Below are positions 27,083 to 36,161 of a stretch of 64,000 nucleotides of DNA, piece after piece. The notes under the pieces are model-generated. The model ran no database searches. It was not told the origin of the DNA and saw only the letters and a program-made list of their open reading frames with translations. A program made the position numbers and the translations under genes. Where the stretch lies: contig CACJEN010000005.1 in the NCBI GenBank assembly GCA_902592445.1, positions 1 to 64,000 of the forward strand, written 5' to 3'. The DNA comes from an uncultured Pelagibacteraceae bacterium (GTDB lineage: Bacteria; Pseudomonadota; Alphaproteobacteria; Pelagibacterales; Pelagibacteraceae). The number at the start of each line of letters is the position of its first letter. Positions within the stretch are counted from its first letter, which is position 1.

Positions 27083-27433
27083 TTAAAAAATTGTTGCTCC
27101 AAAGACTTTAACTTCATCTCCCTCATCTCCAAGGACAAGCCTTCCTAAAAAATCTCCGGATACTTCGGTGCTTGTCTGTTTATAGACTATGGTAACGTAC
27201 TTCCCTCTTCTAAGACATCCAATGGCCTTACATCCTTCAGATAATGAGGACAAAAGTTTATTGGTCGACCACTGTTTGCCTAGCTCGACTTCATTTGCTC
27301 CGTACAGCATTTGTGAAGACAAATCTCTTGTAAATCCACCATAATCTTTAATATTTGAGGATTTAACAAGGTTTTGCCAGATAGGATCTGCAATATTTAT
27401 AATCTCAGTATCAGATTTATCGACGATGCTCAT
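27083..27433 (-). CDS. Unrecognised soluble protein encoded after aprA
   Basis: The 116-residue protein has no signal peptide or membrane helix. Its composition is balanced rather than Lys-rich, with a two-Cys segment EGCKAIGCLRRGKYV near 68-82 and a Gly/Val-rich end (LGDEGDEVKVFGATIF). It starts 15 bases after the aprA stop, so it is almost certainly in the aprM-aprB-aprA transcript. I do not recognise a domain. It may help AprBA assembly, handle the APS product or pass electrons; none of these is shown by sequence. Confidence 0.75.
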   Translation of the reverse strand: MSIVDKSDTEIINIADPIWQNLVKSSNIKDYGGFTRDLSSQMLYGANEVELGKQWSTNKLLSSLSEGCKAIGCLRRGKYVTIVYKQTSTEVSGDFLGRLVLGDEGDEVKVFGATIF

Positions 27434-27448
27434 TACTAGGATTGGTTT

Positions 27449-29308
27449 CTAAGAGGCTTGTTTTTTCTCTTTGTCATCAACTATATGATAAACCGGCTTT
27501 TTCTCCATTTCAAATTTTCCTGTCTCAGGGTCTCGTCTAGAAACAGTTAAACAATGCCAATTTTCATCATCAAGCTTCATATGATCGCCTCTGTAATAAT
27601 ATCCAGGCCAACGTGTTTCCTCTCTAAAAAGAGTATGATGAGTGACACATTGAGAGGTCACAGCTCTGTGTTTAAGCTCCCAAGCTCTCATTAATTGGTG
27701 ATAATCCTCTGCTCCAACATTTTCTAGGTCTTCCTCTAACATTTCAAGTTGTTCGATACCTTTTTTAAGAAGATTGTCATTGGTCATGTAATTATTGGTC
27801 AAACCACCACAATATTCATCCATAATTTTTTGAAGTCTCTGAAGACCCTGAATAGGAAGTATATAGCTTGGGGAAACAGTTCCACCAGTAATCTCGTTCC
27901 TTCCAACTGTATAATTCTCTATCGGTTTAAATATTTCCTCTTTCAACTTCTCTAATTGTTCATCAGAAACATGAATATCATCAGCTTTTTTATCCTGAAT
28001 ATATTTAACAGCTGCTTTAGATGCCAATCTTCCCTCAGTAAATGAACCTGAGGAAAACTTATGTGCACTTCCACCAACTGCATCTCCAGCACCAAATAAT
28101 CCATCAATTGTCATCATACGATTATATCCCCAGAAATACTCATCAGGAGCAATATCCTCTGGTCCACTTACCCATGCTCCAGAACATGTTGCGTGAGATC
28201 CCATTACATACGGCTCAGAAGTTGTTAACTCCGGATTTGTATATTTTGGATCAATATTTTGAGATGCCCAAACCACTGCTTGTCCAACTGTCATCCCTAA
28301 GAAATTTTCCCATCCAACTGTTTCTAAATGAGGGTCTTGAAATGCTTCTTTGGTAACCATGTGAATTGGTCCACCACCTGCTGCTGTTTCTTGAATAAAT
28401 GCGTGGTTCCTCAAACATGTTGGAGTTGGATGATGATCTATATATTCTCCAACAAGTTTCTTAGTTGCATCATACCATTTCTTTTCATAATTTTCGCCAT
28501 TTGCATTTTGGGTATATGTTTTTAAATGTAAAAAATATGCTCCAACAGGACCATATCCATCTTTAAATCTACACAGTACAATCCTATTTTCCATTTGTGT
28601 CATTTTAGCACCAGCTTGAATTGGTAAAGCGTACGCAGATCCATTGCTCCAAGGAGCGTACCAAGTTCTTCCCATACCTTCTCCTACTGCTCTTGGTTTA
28701 AAAATATGTGAAGCTCCACCAGCAGATACAACAACAGTTCGAGACTTAAATACATGGAAATTTCCTGTTCTGACATTGAAGCCAACAGCGCCAGCTATTC
28801 GGTTTGGATTTTTTTCATCTTTTAAAAGATGAGTAATCATTATTCTATTATAAATTTTATCAGCAGATTTTTTTGCAGCTTCTGCTACAATTGGTTTATA
28901 ACTTTCGCCGTGGATCATTATCTGCCACTTACCTTCTCTTTGATATCTGCCAGTCTCTTTATTTTTCATCATTGGAAGACCCCATTCATCAAACATATGA
29001 ACAGTTGAGTCTACGTGACGAGCCATATCGTAACCCAGATCTTCTCTTACTAATCCCATTAAATCATTTCTAGCGTACCTTACATGGTCCTCTGGCATAT
29101 TTTCGCCCCACTGCATTCCCATATAACAGTTAATAGCGTAAAGACCTTGCGCAACTGCACCACTTCTATCAATATTTGCTTTCTCTACACAGATAATTTT
29201 TAGATCTCTTCCCCAGTGTCTTGCTTCAAATGTTGCACCTGTACCAGCCATACCTCCGCCGACAACAAGAACATCACATTCTTCTATAATTGTTTTGTGT
29301 TTAGCCAT
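27449..29308 (-). CDS. aprA: Adenylylsulfate reductase alpha subunit, likely in sulfite oxidation
   Basis: AprA is the FAD subunit that interconverts sulfite plus AMP and APS. The 619-residue protein shows the FAD motif LVVGGGMAGTGATFEARHWG (about 15-34), the RSGAVAQGLYAINCYMG block, GSHATCSGAWVSG and FGAGDAVGG. In an aerobic sulfonate degrader it most plausibly runs in the oxidative direction. Its ATG overlaps the aprB stop by one base. The electron acceptor seems to be AprM rather than Qmo proteins, and no sulfate adenylyltransferase is in the window. Confidence 0.95.
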   Translation of the reverse strand: MAKHKTIIEECDVLVVGGGMAGTGATFEARHWGRDLKIICVEKANIDRSGAVAQGLYAINCYMGMQWGENMPEDHVRYARNDLMGLVREDLGYDMARHVDSTVHMFDEWGLPMMKNKETGRYQREGKWQIMIHGESYKPIVAEAAKKSADKIYNRIMITHLLKDEKNPNRIAGAVGFNVRTGNFHVFKSRTVVVSAGGASHIFKPRAVGEGMGRTWYAPWSNGSAYALPIQAGAKMTQMENRIVLCRFKDGYGPVGAYFLHLKTYTQNANGENYEKKWYDATKKLVGEYIDHHPTPTCLRNHAFIQETAAGGGPIHMVTKEAFQDPHLETVGWENFLGMTVGQAVVWASQNIDPKYTNPELTTSEPYVMGSHATCSGAWVSGPEDIAPDEYFWGYNRMMTIDGLFGAGDAVGGSAHKFSSGSFTEGRLASKAAVKYIQDKKADDIHVSDEQLEKLKEEIFKPIENYTVGRNEITGGTVSPSYILPIQGLQRLQKIMDEYCGGLTNNYMTNDNLLKKGIEQLEMLEEDLENVGAEDYHQLMRAWELKHRAVTSQCVTHHTLFREETRWPGYYYRGDHMKLDDENWHCLTVSRRDPETGKFEMEKKPVYHIVDDKEKKQAS

Positions 29309-29778
29309 TAATAGTAAACACCTTGCTTAAATGAATTTTTATCTAAGGTTGGTAGTTCTTTTTCGGTATTTAAACCTTGCGGCTCATTGTATAAGATTTG
29401 TGAATTTATTTCTCCTTGGTTTGGTGTGTCTGCTTCAGCTAATTTTGGAATAAATTTTCCCCAAGGCTTAGTTGTTATTGGTGATACAAAATTTTTCTCT
29501 GTTCCATTTCTAAATTTAATTCTCCAGGAGATCGTACCTTTTTCCTCTTCTCTTCTAACTCTAACACTATGACCCATTGGTGCAAAGTCTGCATATCCTC
29601 TTACATCAATTGCATGATTTGGACATGCCTTCACACATGAATAGCATTCCCAACAAAAATTTGGTTCTATATTTTTGGCTCTTCTTATAGTTTCATCAAT
29701 GTGCATGATGTCTGATGGGCAAATATCTACACAATGTCCACAACCATCACATCTCGTCATATATACAAATGTTGACAT
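29308..29778 (-). CDS. aprB: Adenylylsulfate reductase beta subunit (ferredoxin-like)
   Basis: The 156-residue electron-transfer subunit carries two [4Fe-4S] motifs: Cys10, 13, 16, 20 in CDGCGHCVDICP and Cys42, 45, 48, 52 in CWECYSCVKACP. The rest forms the AprB-specific beta region and a tail that wraps AprA. It lies between aprM and aprA, overlapping aprA by one base. It would carry electrons from the AprA flavin to the membrane protein AprM. Confidence 0.95.
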   Translation of the reverse strand: MSTFVYMTRCDGCGHCVDICPSDIMHIDETIRRAKNIEPNFCWECYSCVKACPNHAIDVRGYADFAPMGHSVRVRREEEKGTISWRIKFRNGTEKNFVSPITTKPWGKFIPKLAEADTPNQGEINSQILYNEPQGLNTEKELPTLDKNSFKQGVYY

Positions 29779-29817
29779 GACTATTTATTACCTTTCTTAA
29801 AAAATTTATCAATCATA

Positions 29818-30612
29818 TTAATAGTGCTTTGGTGCCTCACGTTTAATTCCAAGACCATATTGTTCTGGAGCATCAGCCGGTGGAGGTAAGTTATCTCTTG
29901 AACCATCAGCTTCTGCTAAATTTTTTTGAATAGCCGCGCCGGGCTTGTAGAACATATGTGCAAATTTCGACCAATAGACACCGCCGAATAAAATTATATT
30001 AGCAGCTGCAAATAAAACTAAAAATAAAACACTTAGACCTGTTGAGCCATTGTATTGAAAGTAGGACCATGCTAATCCAAAAGTCGATGATAATACTAAT
30101 GCTAAAACAAATAAATCTGCTTTAATAATTCTAAAAACTGAGTGTGCTTCAGCAGAAACATCTACTCTTAAAAAAAACCAAAACCAATAAGCTCCTAGGC
30201 ATGTTAATATAGCACCTACATGCCAAATAATTGGCCATATAGATGGCGTGACTGCATTTGGTGAAGAATAACCAAATATCATTACTCCTGATCCAATCCA
30301 AAATAGTATTGTCCCGTACATTCCTAAAACATGTGCCACTCTTCTTTTTCCTAATCCTAATTCAGATGTTGTTCCAATATCATGAACAACGGTTTTTGAA
30401 ATTATTGCAGTTTTTTCTCCAAAACTTAATTCTCTACTTGCGGCTTTTTTCGCCTTCTTAGCGTTATTGAAAAAGTACTTTACATTTTTTTTATGAATAA
30501 TGTCCATAAGAGTTCCAATTACAGCTAAAGCTAACATCAATAAAACAAAACCCTGCAAAGCAATTGAAGGAACTGTTGAAGAGAGAACAGCAAATGGGTT
30601 GGTTGTGAACAT
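29818..30612 (-). CDS. aprM: AprM, membrane anchor/electron acceptor for AprBA
   Basis: The 264-residue protein has about six hydrophobic helices (near 15-35, 95-117, 125-148, 163-182, 195-213) and a soluble C-terminal tail with the end GIKREAPKHY. His residues in helices (for example VAHVLGMYG and WHVGAIL) could hold heme, as in other quinone-reactive subunits. AprM replaces QmoABC in several lineages with AprBA. It is first in the run aprM-aprB-aprA-unknown, with a candidate operator 54 bases upstream. Confidence 0.88.
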   Translation of the reverse strand: MFTTNPFAVLSSTVPSIALQGFVLLMLALAVIGTLMDIIHKKNVKYFFNNAKKAKKAASRELSFGEKTAIISKTVVHDIGTTSELGLGKRRVAHVLGMYGTILFWIGSGVMIFGYSSPNAVTPSIWPIIWHVGAILTCLGAYWFWFFLRVDVSAEAHSVFRIIKADLFVLALVLSSTFGLAWSYFQYNGSTGLSVLFLVLFAAANIILFGGVYWSKFAHMFYKPGAAIQKNLAEADGSRDNLPPPADAPEQYGLGIKREAPKHY

Positions 30613-30666
30613 ATTATTGTCTTCGCTTAATATAATATTAAATATAGCTCTTAATCTATAAAAAAT

Positions 30667-30685
30667 ATTAGTTCAACTGACTAAT
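30667..30685. promoter_or_regulatory. Short inverted repeat upstream of aprM
   Basis: Arms ATTAGT and ACTAAT are separated by 7 bases and lie 54 bases upstream of the aprM start codon. It is a possible operator for the apr transcript. It is short enough to arise by chance in such AT-rich DNA. Confidence 0.25.
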
Positions 30686-30718
30686 AATCTCATCTAAAGA
30701 AAAAAATGTTAATAAAGT

Positions 30719-31117
30719 TTACTTTTTTCTTAGATAATGCTGTTTTGATGAAATTACTGCCCTTACTCCTCCCTGAGGATTTTCAACATCATTAATCCGT
30801 CTTGGAATCAGATGAATGTGACAGTGATTGATAGATTGTCCAGCTACTTTGCCTGAATTAGTGCCAACATTAAATCCCTTTACAGATTTATCTTTTTTTT
30901 CGATATTTTTTTTTAATTTTTTAATCAGTTTATTGCATGCTAAAATTTCTTTTAGTGTTAGATCAAAATAACTCTTAACACATCTTTTAGGAATAATAAG
31001 TGAGTGAAATTTTGAAACAGGATAAGTATCTTTGGTTACATAAGCCAATTCATTTTCAAAAATAAAGTCTTTCTTTTTTGGAAAACAAAAAATACATGGA
31101 TTATTTGGATCTCTCAT
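30719..31117 (-). CDS. HIT family nucleotide hydrolase/transferase
   Basis: The 132-residue protein has the histidine triad NHCHIHLIPRR near 101-111 and an N-terminal NPCIFCFP with two Cys that may bind zinc. HIT proteins cleave nucleoside phosphoramidates, AMP conjugates or dinucleoside polyphosphates. The start overlaps the stop of the pabC-like gene (ATGA) on the same strand, so it is in the pab transcript. Sequence alone does not fix the substrate. Confidence 0.9.
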   Translation of the reverse strand: MRDPNNPCIFCFPKKKDFIFENELAYVTKDTYPVSKFHSLIIPKRCVKSYFDLTLKEILACNKLIKKLKKNIEKKDKSVKGFNVGTNSGKVAGQSINHCHIHLIPRRINDVENPQGGVRAVISSKQHYLRKK

Positions 31118-31890
31118 AAATAATTGTTTAAATTTTTTTGTTGCATTATTTTAACTTTATATTTCTTTAAAAAATTTTCATATGATTTATAATTTTTTCT
31201 ATTCCAATTTTTCTCTTTTATAGATTTTACAGTAGATACTCCTTTTCCAGATCCAATCAAAAGAATTTCCTCATACTGACTTAAATTATCTATATGAATA
31301 TTTGTTTTTTTTATTTTAAACTGCTTGTCAAAAAACTTAAGATTAACTCCTTTGTAAAATCTATTCACTGGCGAAAAATATTTATTATTTTTAATGAAAA
31401 TAATATTTGAAGTTCCAGTTTCTAAAATTTTTCCTTTTGAGCAAAGTGCAATATCAGTTTTTGTATTATCGACTTTTGATAAATTTTTTAAGATAAATTT
31501 ATATTTTAGATTTTTATGCTCAGGATTAACTCTGTTATAATTAACTAATTTTAATTCAAGATTTTTTTTAATTTTTAACTTATCTCTTAATGAAATTGAT
31601 ATTAAATTTTTAGTTACAGCAATCCTTAAAAGGTGATTATATTTTTTTTGTTTGTTTAAGTTAGAATTGATTATTTTGAATATATTTGCTTTTAAGTTTT
31701 TGTCATAAATTTTATAAGTTTTAGTAGATTTCATTAGATTTGTAATATGCTCTTTAAAAAATAAAATCTTTTGAGGTTTTCCATAAATCCACATTGTTGT
31801 AAAAACACCATGGGCATTCCATAGATCTTTGAATTCTTTTTCTTTAAGATCGTTACGATTGTAAGATTTTTTTAATAAGTATTTTACCAT
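31114..31890 (-). CDS. pabC: Class IV aminotransferase family, likely aminodeoxychorismate lyase
   Basis: The 258-residue protein shows fold IV features: the PLP lysine in LKYKFILKN (near 134), the ETGTSNIIFIKN segment (Glu, Ser, Asn for cofactor contact) and an SGKGVSTVK end motif. Next to pabA and pabB this is best read as 4-amino-4-deoxychorismate lyase, giving p-aminobenzoate and pyruvate for folate. Its first 38 bases overlap the end of pabA in another frame; a later start is possible, but no clear Met lies before the conserved region. Confidence 0.83.
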   Translation of the reverse strand: MVKYLLKKSYNRNDLKEKEFKDLWNAHGVFTTMWIYGKPQKILFFKEHITNLMKSTKTYKIYDKNLKANIFKIINSNLNKQKKYNHLLRIAVTKNLISISLRDKLKIKKNLELKLVNYNRVNPEHKNLKYKFILKNLSKVDNTKTDIALCSKGKILETGTSNIIFIKNNKYFSPVNRFYKGVNLKFFDKQFKIKKTNIHIDNLSQYEEILLIGSGKGVSTVKSIKEKNWNRKNYKSYENFLKKYKVKIMQQKNLNNYL

Positions 31891-32410
31891 TTGTTGTTAA
31901 AAAAGATTCTGGATGAAATTGAAATCCATATACATCATCTTTCTGATTTTCAAAAGCCATAGCAACATTAGATTCTTTCGATCTCATTGTAATTTGAAAG
32001 TTTTTTGATTTAAAAGGTTCTTTTAGTTTCAAAGAATGGTATCGACCGACTTTAAATTTCTTGTATTTACTAAAAATTGAACCTCTAGAAACAACTTTTA
32101 CCTCAGACTGATATCCATGAAAAATCTTATTTTGTTTTATAATTTTTCCATTTTCACAATATAAAATTTGCTGAAAACCTAAACAAATACCAATGATTTT
32201 TTTTTTACCTTTATATTTCTTATAAATTTTTGAGGTCAGCGGATAATCAGTTGGAGATCCTGGTCCTGGGGAAAATACAATAGTGTTTGCTTTATTTAAC
32301 TTTTTTTTATCAATTTCAAAATAATTAGAACAATAAACCTTATCAAAAGCAGAAAATTGGTGAACAACATTCCAAGTAAAAGAGTCTTCGTGATCAATAA
32401 TATAAATCAT
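31853..32410 (-). CDS. pabA: Glutamine amidotransferase subunit, PabA/TrpG type
   Basis: The 185-residue class I amidotransferase has the oxyanion region VFSPGPGSPTD, the nucleophile Cys in GICLGFQQIL (the residue two after Cys is Phe where His is common), and the His/Glu pair in FQFHPESF. It supplies ammonia to PabB. Stop and start of pabB overlap in ATGA. Because it sits with pabB and pabC it is assigned to p-aminobenzoate rather than tryptophan synthesis. Confidence 0.88.
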   Translation of the reverse strand: MIYIIDHEDSFTWNVVHQFSAFDKVYCSNYFEIDKKKLNKANTIVFSPGPGSPTDYPLTSKIYKKYKGKKKIIGICLGFQQILYCENGKIIKQNKIFHGYQSEVKVVSRGSIFSKYKKFKVGRYHSLKLKEPFKSKNFQITMRSKESNVAMAFENQKDDVYGFQFHPESFLTTNGKILIKKILQS

Positions 32411-33621
32411 TTAAATAGTTCCAATAAAGATTTTGCTTTTATGTAATTTTCATTAAATTCTTTTTTTGCCTGACTGTCCAATACAACGCCAGATGCTGCT
32501 GAAATCTCTGAAAAATTTTTATAATTTAATATAGATCTAATTATTAAATTAAATCTCATGTCTTTATTAAATTTAATATATCCAAAACTGCCTGTAAAAA
32601 TATTCCTTTGTTCATTTTCTTGTTCATTTAATAATTGAAGTGTTTTAATTTTTGGACAACCGATTACAGAACCTCCTGGCATCATTGATTTTATAATATC
32701 TATAATTTTAATATTATTATTAACTTTTCCTACAATACTCGTAACGTAATGATAAAGGTGCTTATATTCTTCTACATACTTTTCTTTTAGAATATTTACT
32801 GAACCAGGCTTACATATTCTCGACAGATCATTTCTCTCCATATCTACAATCATATTATGTTCTTTAGTTTCCTTAATGTTATTTCTAAAATATCTATATG
32901 CATATTTAATTGAGGTTTTCTTATTTTTTTTTAAAGTACCTGCTATTGGTTTTGTAATTATATTATTACCTTTTTTTTCAATTAAAGTTTCTGGAGAGCA
33001 ACTAACTATTGAGTAGTCTTTATCTCTTATCATAAAAGATTCAGGGGCAGCGTTTACTTTCATCAGTTTCCAAAAAAAATTTAAAGGATTTATTTGAGAT
33101 TTATTTTTATATTTTGTGCAAATTTTTATTTGATATGTCTCTCCTTTTCTTATTTTTTTGGAAAATAAATTAAATATTTTTTTATACTTTTCAAAACTTA
33201 TATTGGTTTTAAATGGTGATAGAATTTTGGTAGAGTTAAATTGATCTTTAAATTTATGTTTATTTATATTTGAAGTAATGCTGATTTTATCTCTTATTTT
33301 TATTATTGTTTCTGGTTTGTAAAATATACCTTTATAAAAATTTATTTTTTTTTGTTTTTTAATTTTTAACCCAATTAAATTACATAAAATTTCATACCCA
33401 AAAAATCCAATTAGAATATCGGTTTCTTTTTTATATTTTTTATTATTAAAAAAATTAAAAAAACTATTAATGTTGTTGTTATTTAAAATTAGCTTTTTTG
33501 AAAAATCTGTATAAATATTATAACCGTTTGAAACCTTATAAATAATCAAACTTTTATTTGAATTATAAAGCTTATCTAAATAAGGATTAAATTTTAGTTT
33601 ATATTTTTTGTAATCTCTCAA
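32407..33621 (-). CDS. pabB: Aminodeoxychorismate synthase component I
   Basis: The 404-residue chorismate-binding enzyme has the KGETYQIKICTKY motif near 158, SCSPETLI, KPIAGTLKK, the MIVDMERNDLSRIC block, and MPGGSVIGCPK. These belong to the anthranilate synthase/PabB family; the Lys of KPIAGT fits the aminodeoxychorismate synthase branch. With PabA it makes 4-amino-4-deoxychorismate. Its first 23 bases overlap the end of the MFS gene. The protein is very Lys/Asn-rich, as are its neighbours. Confidence 0.88.
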   Translation of the reverse strand: MRDYKKYKLKFNPYLDKLYNSNKSLIIYKVSNGYNIYTDFSKKLILNNNNINSFFNFFNNKKYKKETDILIGFFGYEILCNLIGLKIKKQKKINFYKGIFYKPETIIKIRDKISITSNINKHKFKDQFNSTKILSPFKTNISFEKYKKIFNLFSKKIRKGETYQIKICTKYKNKSQINPLNFFWKLMKVNAAPESFMIRDKDYSIVSCSPETLIEKKGNNIITKPIAGTLKKNKKTSIKYAYRYFRNNIKETKEHNMIVDMERNDLSRICKPGSVNILKEKYVEEYKHLYHYVTSIVGKVNNNIKIIDIIKSMMPGGSVIGCPKIKTLQLLNEQENEQRNIFTGSFGYIKFNKDMRFNLIIRSILNYKNFSEISAASGVVLDSQAKKEFNENYIKAKSLLELFK

Positions 33622-34822
33622 CTGGTTTTTCTATAATTGGTAAATGTATTATTGCTGCAAATATAGAGAGTAAAATTGCTAAATACCATGCGTAATCATA
33701 TGATCCATATAAGTCATGGAATAAACCTCCTAAATATGCGCCAAAGAAAGAACCAATCTGATGGCTTAAAAATACAATTCCATAAAGTAGACCTAAATAT
33801 TTAGTACCAAATAAGTGAGCAACAATGCCACTAGTTGCAGGTACAGTCGACAACCATAAAAAACCAAAGCTTGCGCCAAATATAAATGCAGAAAGAACGC
33901 TTGGTGGAGTAAATATGAAAAATGCAATTGAAAAACCCCTTAAAAGATAAATAGCACTTAAAAGAACTTTCTTACTAATTTTCGTAGAAAGGTAACCACT
34001 TAATAATGAACCAAAAATATTAAATAAACCGATCAGAGATAGAATTGCTGCTGCAGTCCAGTCTTCTAAACCTCTATCAATTACATATTTTGGAACATGT
34101 GTTCCTACTAATGTAATGTGAAATCCACAAACAAAAAAGCCTGAAACAAGTAAAATATAACTCTTTGATTTAAATGCTTCGCTGAGCGCTTCCTTTAAAG
34201 ATTGATCAGATCGGTTTTCAACAATTTCATTTTCTTTTGGAGATCTAACAAAAAAGGCTGCAATTAAACCTGTGACCAAAAATAGGGAAAATAAAAACAA
34301 TGTATAATTCCAACCATATTCAATAAGAGAATAATTTGTAAATATTGGAGATATAAAATATCCAAATGATCCAACCGCTGTAACAATACTCATGGCAATT
34401 GTTCTGGTAGATAGAGGAAAGTGTTTACCAACTATCGACATTGGAATACTAATAGCCGTTCCGCCTAATCCAATACCTACTAACAATCCTAAGTGTATTT
34501 GAAAAAATATTCCTGTATTTGGACCAGAATATAAAAAATAAACACCTAAAGTATAAAATAAAAATGATGAAATGATAGCAACGTGTCCCCCAAAACGATC
34601 AGCAATCGCTCCAAAAATTGGACCAGTTAGTCCCCACATCAGCATTTGAGTTCCAATCGCAAAACCAAATGCTGTGTTGCTTATATTTAAACTTTCATTA
34701 AAGTCTATAAAAAATAAACCAAAAGTCTGCCTAACTCCCAAAGAAATTAAAACAACAAAACATGCCGCAAAAAGAGTAACTATTGCAGTATTTGAATGAA
34801 AAAATTTTTTTTCAGTGTTCAT
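33599..34822 (-). CDS. MFS transporter
   Basis: A 407-residue carrier with 12 predicted helices. The loop 2-3 motif reads GAIADRFGGH and a matching loop in the second half GYLSTKISKK. The layout resembles the oxalate/formate or monocarboxylate-type branch of the major facilitator superfamily. Its start overlaps the stop of the cystathionine beta-lyase-like gene (ATGA) and its end overlaps pabB. No substrate can be assigned. Confidence 0.87.
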   Translation of the reverse strand: MNTEKKFFHSNTAIVTLFAACFVVLISLGVRQTFGLFFIDFNESLNISNTAFGFAIGTQMLMWGLTGPIFGAIADRFGGHVAIISSFLFYTLGVYFLYSGPNTGIFFQIHLGLLVGIGLGGTAISIPMSIVGKHFPLSTRTIAMSIVTAVGSFGYFISPIFTNYSLIEYGWNYTLFLFSLFLVTGLIAAFFVRSPKENEIVENRSDQSLKEALSEAFKSKSYILLVSGFFVCGFHITLVGTHVPKYVIDRGLEDWTAAAILSLIGLFNIFGSLLSGYLSTKISKKVLLSAIYLLRGFSIAFFIFTPPSVLSAFIFGASFGFLWLSTVPATSGIVAHLFGTKYLGLLYGIVFLSHQIGSFFGAYLGGLFHDLYGSYDYAWYLAILLSIFAAIIHLPIIEKPVERLQKI

Positions 34823-35994
34823 TTTAGATATTTAAGAGCCTGCTTGATATCATTTATTATATCTTTAGGATCTTCTAAACCTATATGAAGTCTGACTAAG
34901 TGTTCATCTTTCTCTAATTTAAGGTAATTTCTTTTTCCAATCTCTAAATTACTTTGATGTAAAGCTAAACTTTCAAATCCTCCCCAGCTATAACCATAAC
35001 CAAAAAGCTTTAAGGAGTTAACGAATTTTGTAATTGATTTTTTATTTTTTGATTTAATTTTTAATCCCATTAATCCAGATGATCCAGAATAATATTTTTT
35101 CCACATTTTAAAATTTTGTGAATTTTTTTTGTAAGGATACAATAATTTTATGTTTTTATATTTAGATAGAAATGCAGCAACTTTTCTTGCATTATCTTGG
35201 TGTTTATCCAGTCTTACATCTAATGTTCTTAATCCTCTTGTTATTAAGTAAGCATCATCTGGTCCTAATCTTAATCCAGTTACATTATCTGCGAGTTGTA
35301 CTTTTCTAAAAACTCTTTTATTTACTGCTAAAGATCCTCCCATTACATCTGAATGACCTGAATAGTATTTGGTTGCTGAAACAATGGACATGTCAAAACC
35401 TAATTTAATTGGCTTTAGAAAATATGGTGTTCCCCATGTATTATCTATTGCAGTATAAATTTTATGTTTTTTTGCAATTTGAATTATTTTAGACAAATCT
35501 TGAAAGTCAAAAGTATTGCTACCAGGATTTTCTACAAAAATAAGTTTAGTATTTTTTGATATATTTTTTTTAAGTGTATTTAAATCACTTGGATTATAAA
35601 AAATGGTTTTAATGTTAAAATCTTTTAAAAAATCCTGTGTTAATCTTCTAGTTGGTTTGTAAGATGGATCAGCTACGATAATTTCGTCACCAGGTCTAAC
35701 TAGGCTAAATATAGCAAGAAAAATTGCACCAAATCCAGTAGAAGTTAAAAAAACATGATAACTTTCTTCTATTTTTGTTAAAATTTTTTGTAAGATATAA
35801 GTTGTTGAAGTTCCCTGTCTTCCATAATCAAAATGCCCTCCAATAGGATTTTTTCTAAATTTTGATTGAGTTTTTCTGATATCTTGCATTGACTTAAAAA
35901 TTATTGTCGATGCTCGAACTACTGGTGGATTAACTGACTGATTGTGAAAATCTTTTGCTGTGTGCTTTAAAAATGTTTTAAAGGGACTAGTCAT
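34819..35994 (-). CDS. Cys/Met metabolism PLP enzyme, cystathionine beta-lyase-like
   Basis: The 391-residue enzyme is a gamma-family PLP protein: YGRQGTSTTYIL near 57-68, a STGFGAIFLA segment, DNTWGTPYF, and the PLP lysine Lys209 in SATKYYSGHSDVMGG. The Trp in DNTWGTP and the overall pattern favour cystathionine beta-lyase (MetC), which gives homocysteine, ammonia and pyruvate. The partner MFS gene overlaps its stop. Upstream is the tiny basic gene on the opposite strand. Confidence 0.85.
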   Translation of the reverse strand: MTSPFKTFLKHTAKDFHNQSVNPPVVRASTIIFKSMQDIRKTQSKFRKNPIGGHFDYGRQGTSTTYILQKILTKIEESYHVFLTSTGFGAIFLAIFSLVRPGDEIIVADPSYKPTRRLTQDFLKDFNIKTIFYNPSDLNTLKKNISKNTKLIFVENPGSNTFDFQDLSKIIQIAKKHKIYTAIDNTWGTPYFLKPIKLGFDMSIVSATKYYSGHSDVMGGSLAVNKRVFRKVQLADNVTGLRLGPDDAYLITRGLRTLDVRLDKHQDNARKVAAFLSKYKNIKLLYPYKKNSQNFKMWKKYYSGSSGLMGLKIKSKNKKSITKFVNSLKLFGYGYSWGGFESLALHQSNLEIGKRNYLKLEKDEHLVRLHIGLEDPKDIINDIKQALKYLK

Positions 35995-36069
35995 ATTTAA
36001 ATTTGATTATTTTAAGGACAATGCTATATCAACCGAATAAGTCAATAAAATAGTAAAATTAAGGAGAAT

Positions 36070-36153
36070 ATGGGATACCCAAAAAAACATAGAGGCCGAA
36101 GAAAAATGGGCTCTAAAAAGAGAAGAGCTAGAAAAAAAAATAAGAAAAAATAA
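36070..36153 (+). CDS. 27-residue arginine/lysine-rich peptide, possible ribosome-associated protein
   Basis: The frame MGYPKKHRGRRKMGSKKRR and on to a Lys-rich end is preceded by the Shine-Dalgarno sequence AAGGAG three bases before the ATG, one of the clearest in the window. More than half of the residues are basic. The size and charge recall ribosomal protein bTHX, but the sequence is not a clear match. It is followed 8 bases later by the end of convergent mnmA. Function is inference from composition. Confidence 0.65.
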   Translation: MGYPKKHRGRRKMGSKKRRARKKNKKK

Positions 36154-36161
36154 TCTACCTT

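Noticed and set aside
28042-28356. 104-codon plus-strand frame inside aprA
   Set aside because: It is an antisense shadow of a well-supported enzyme and looks like low-complexity translation.
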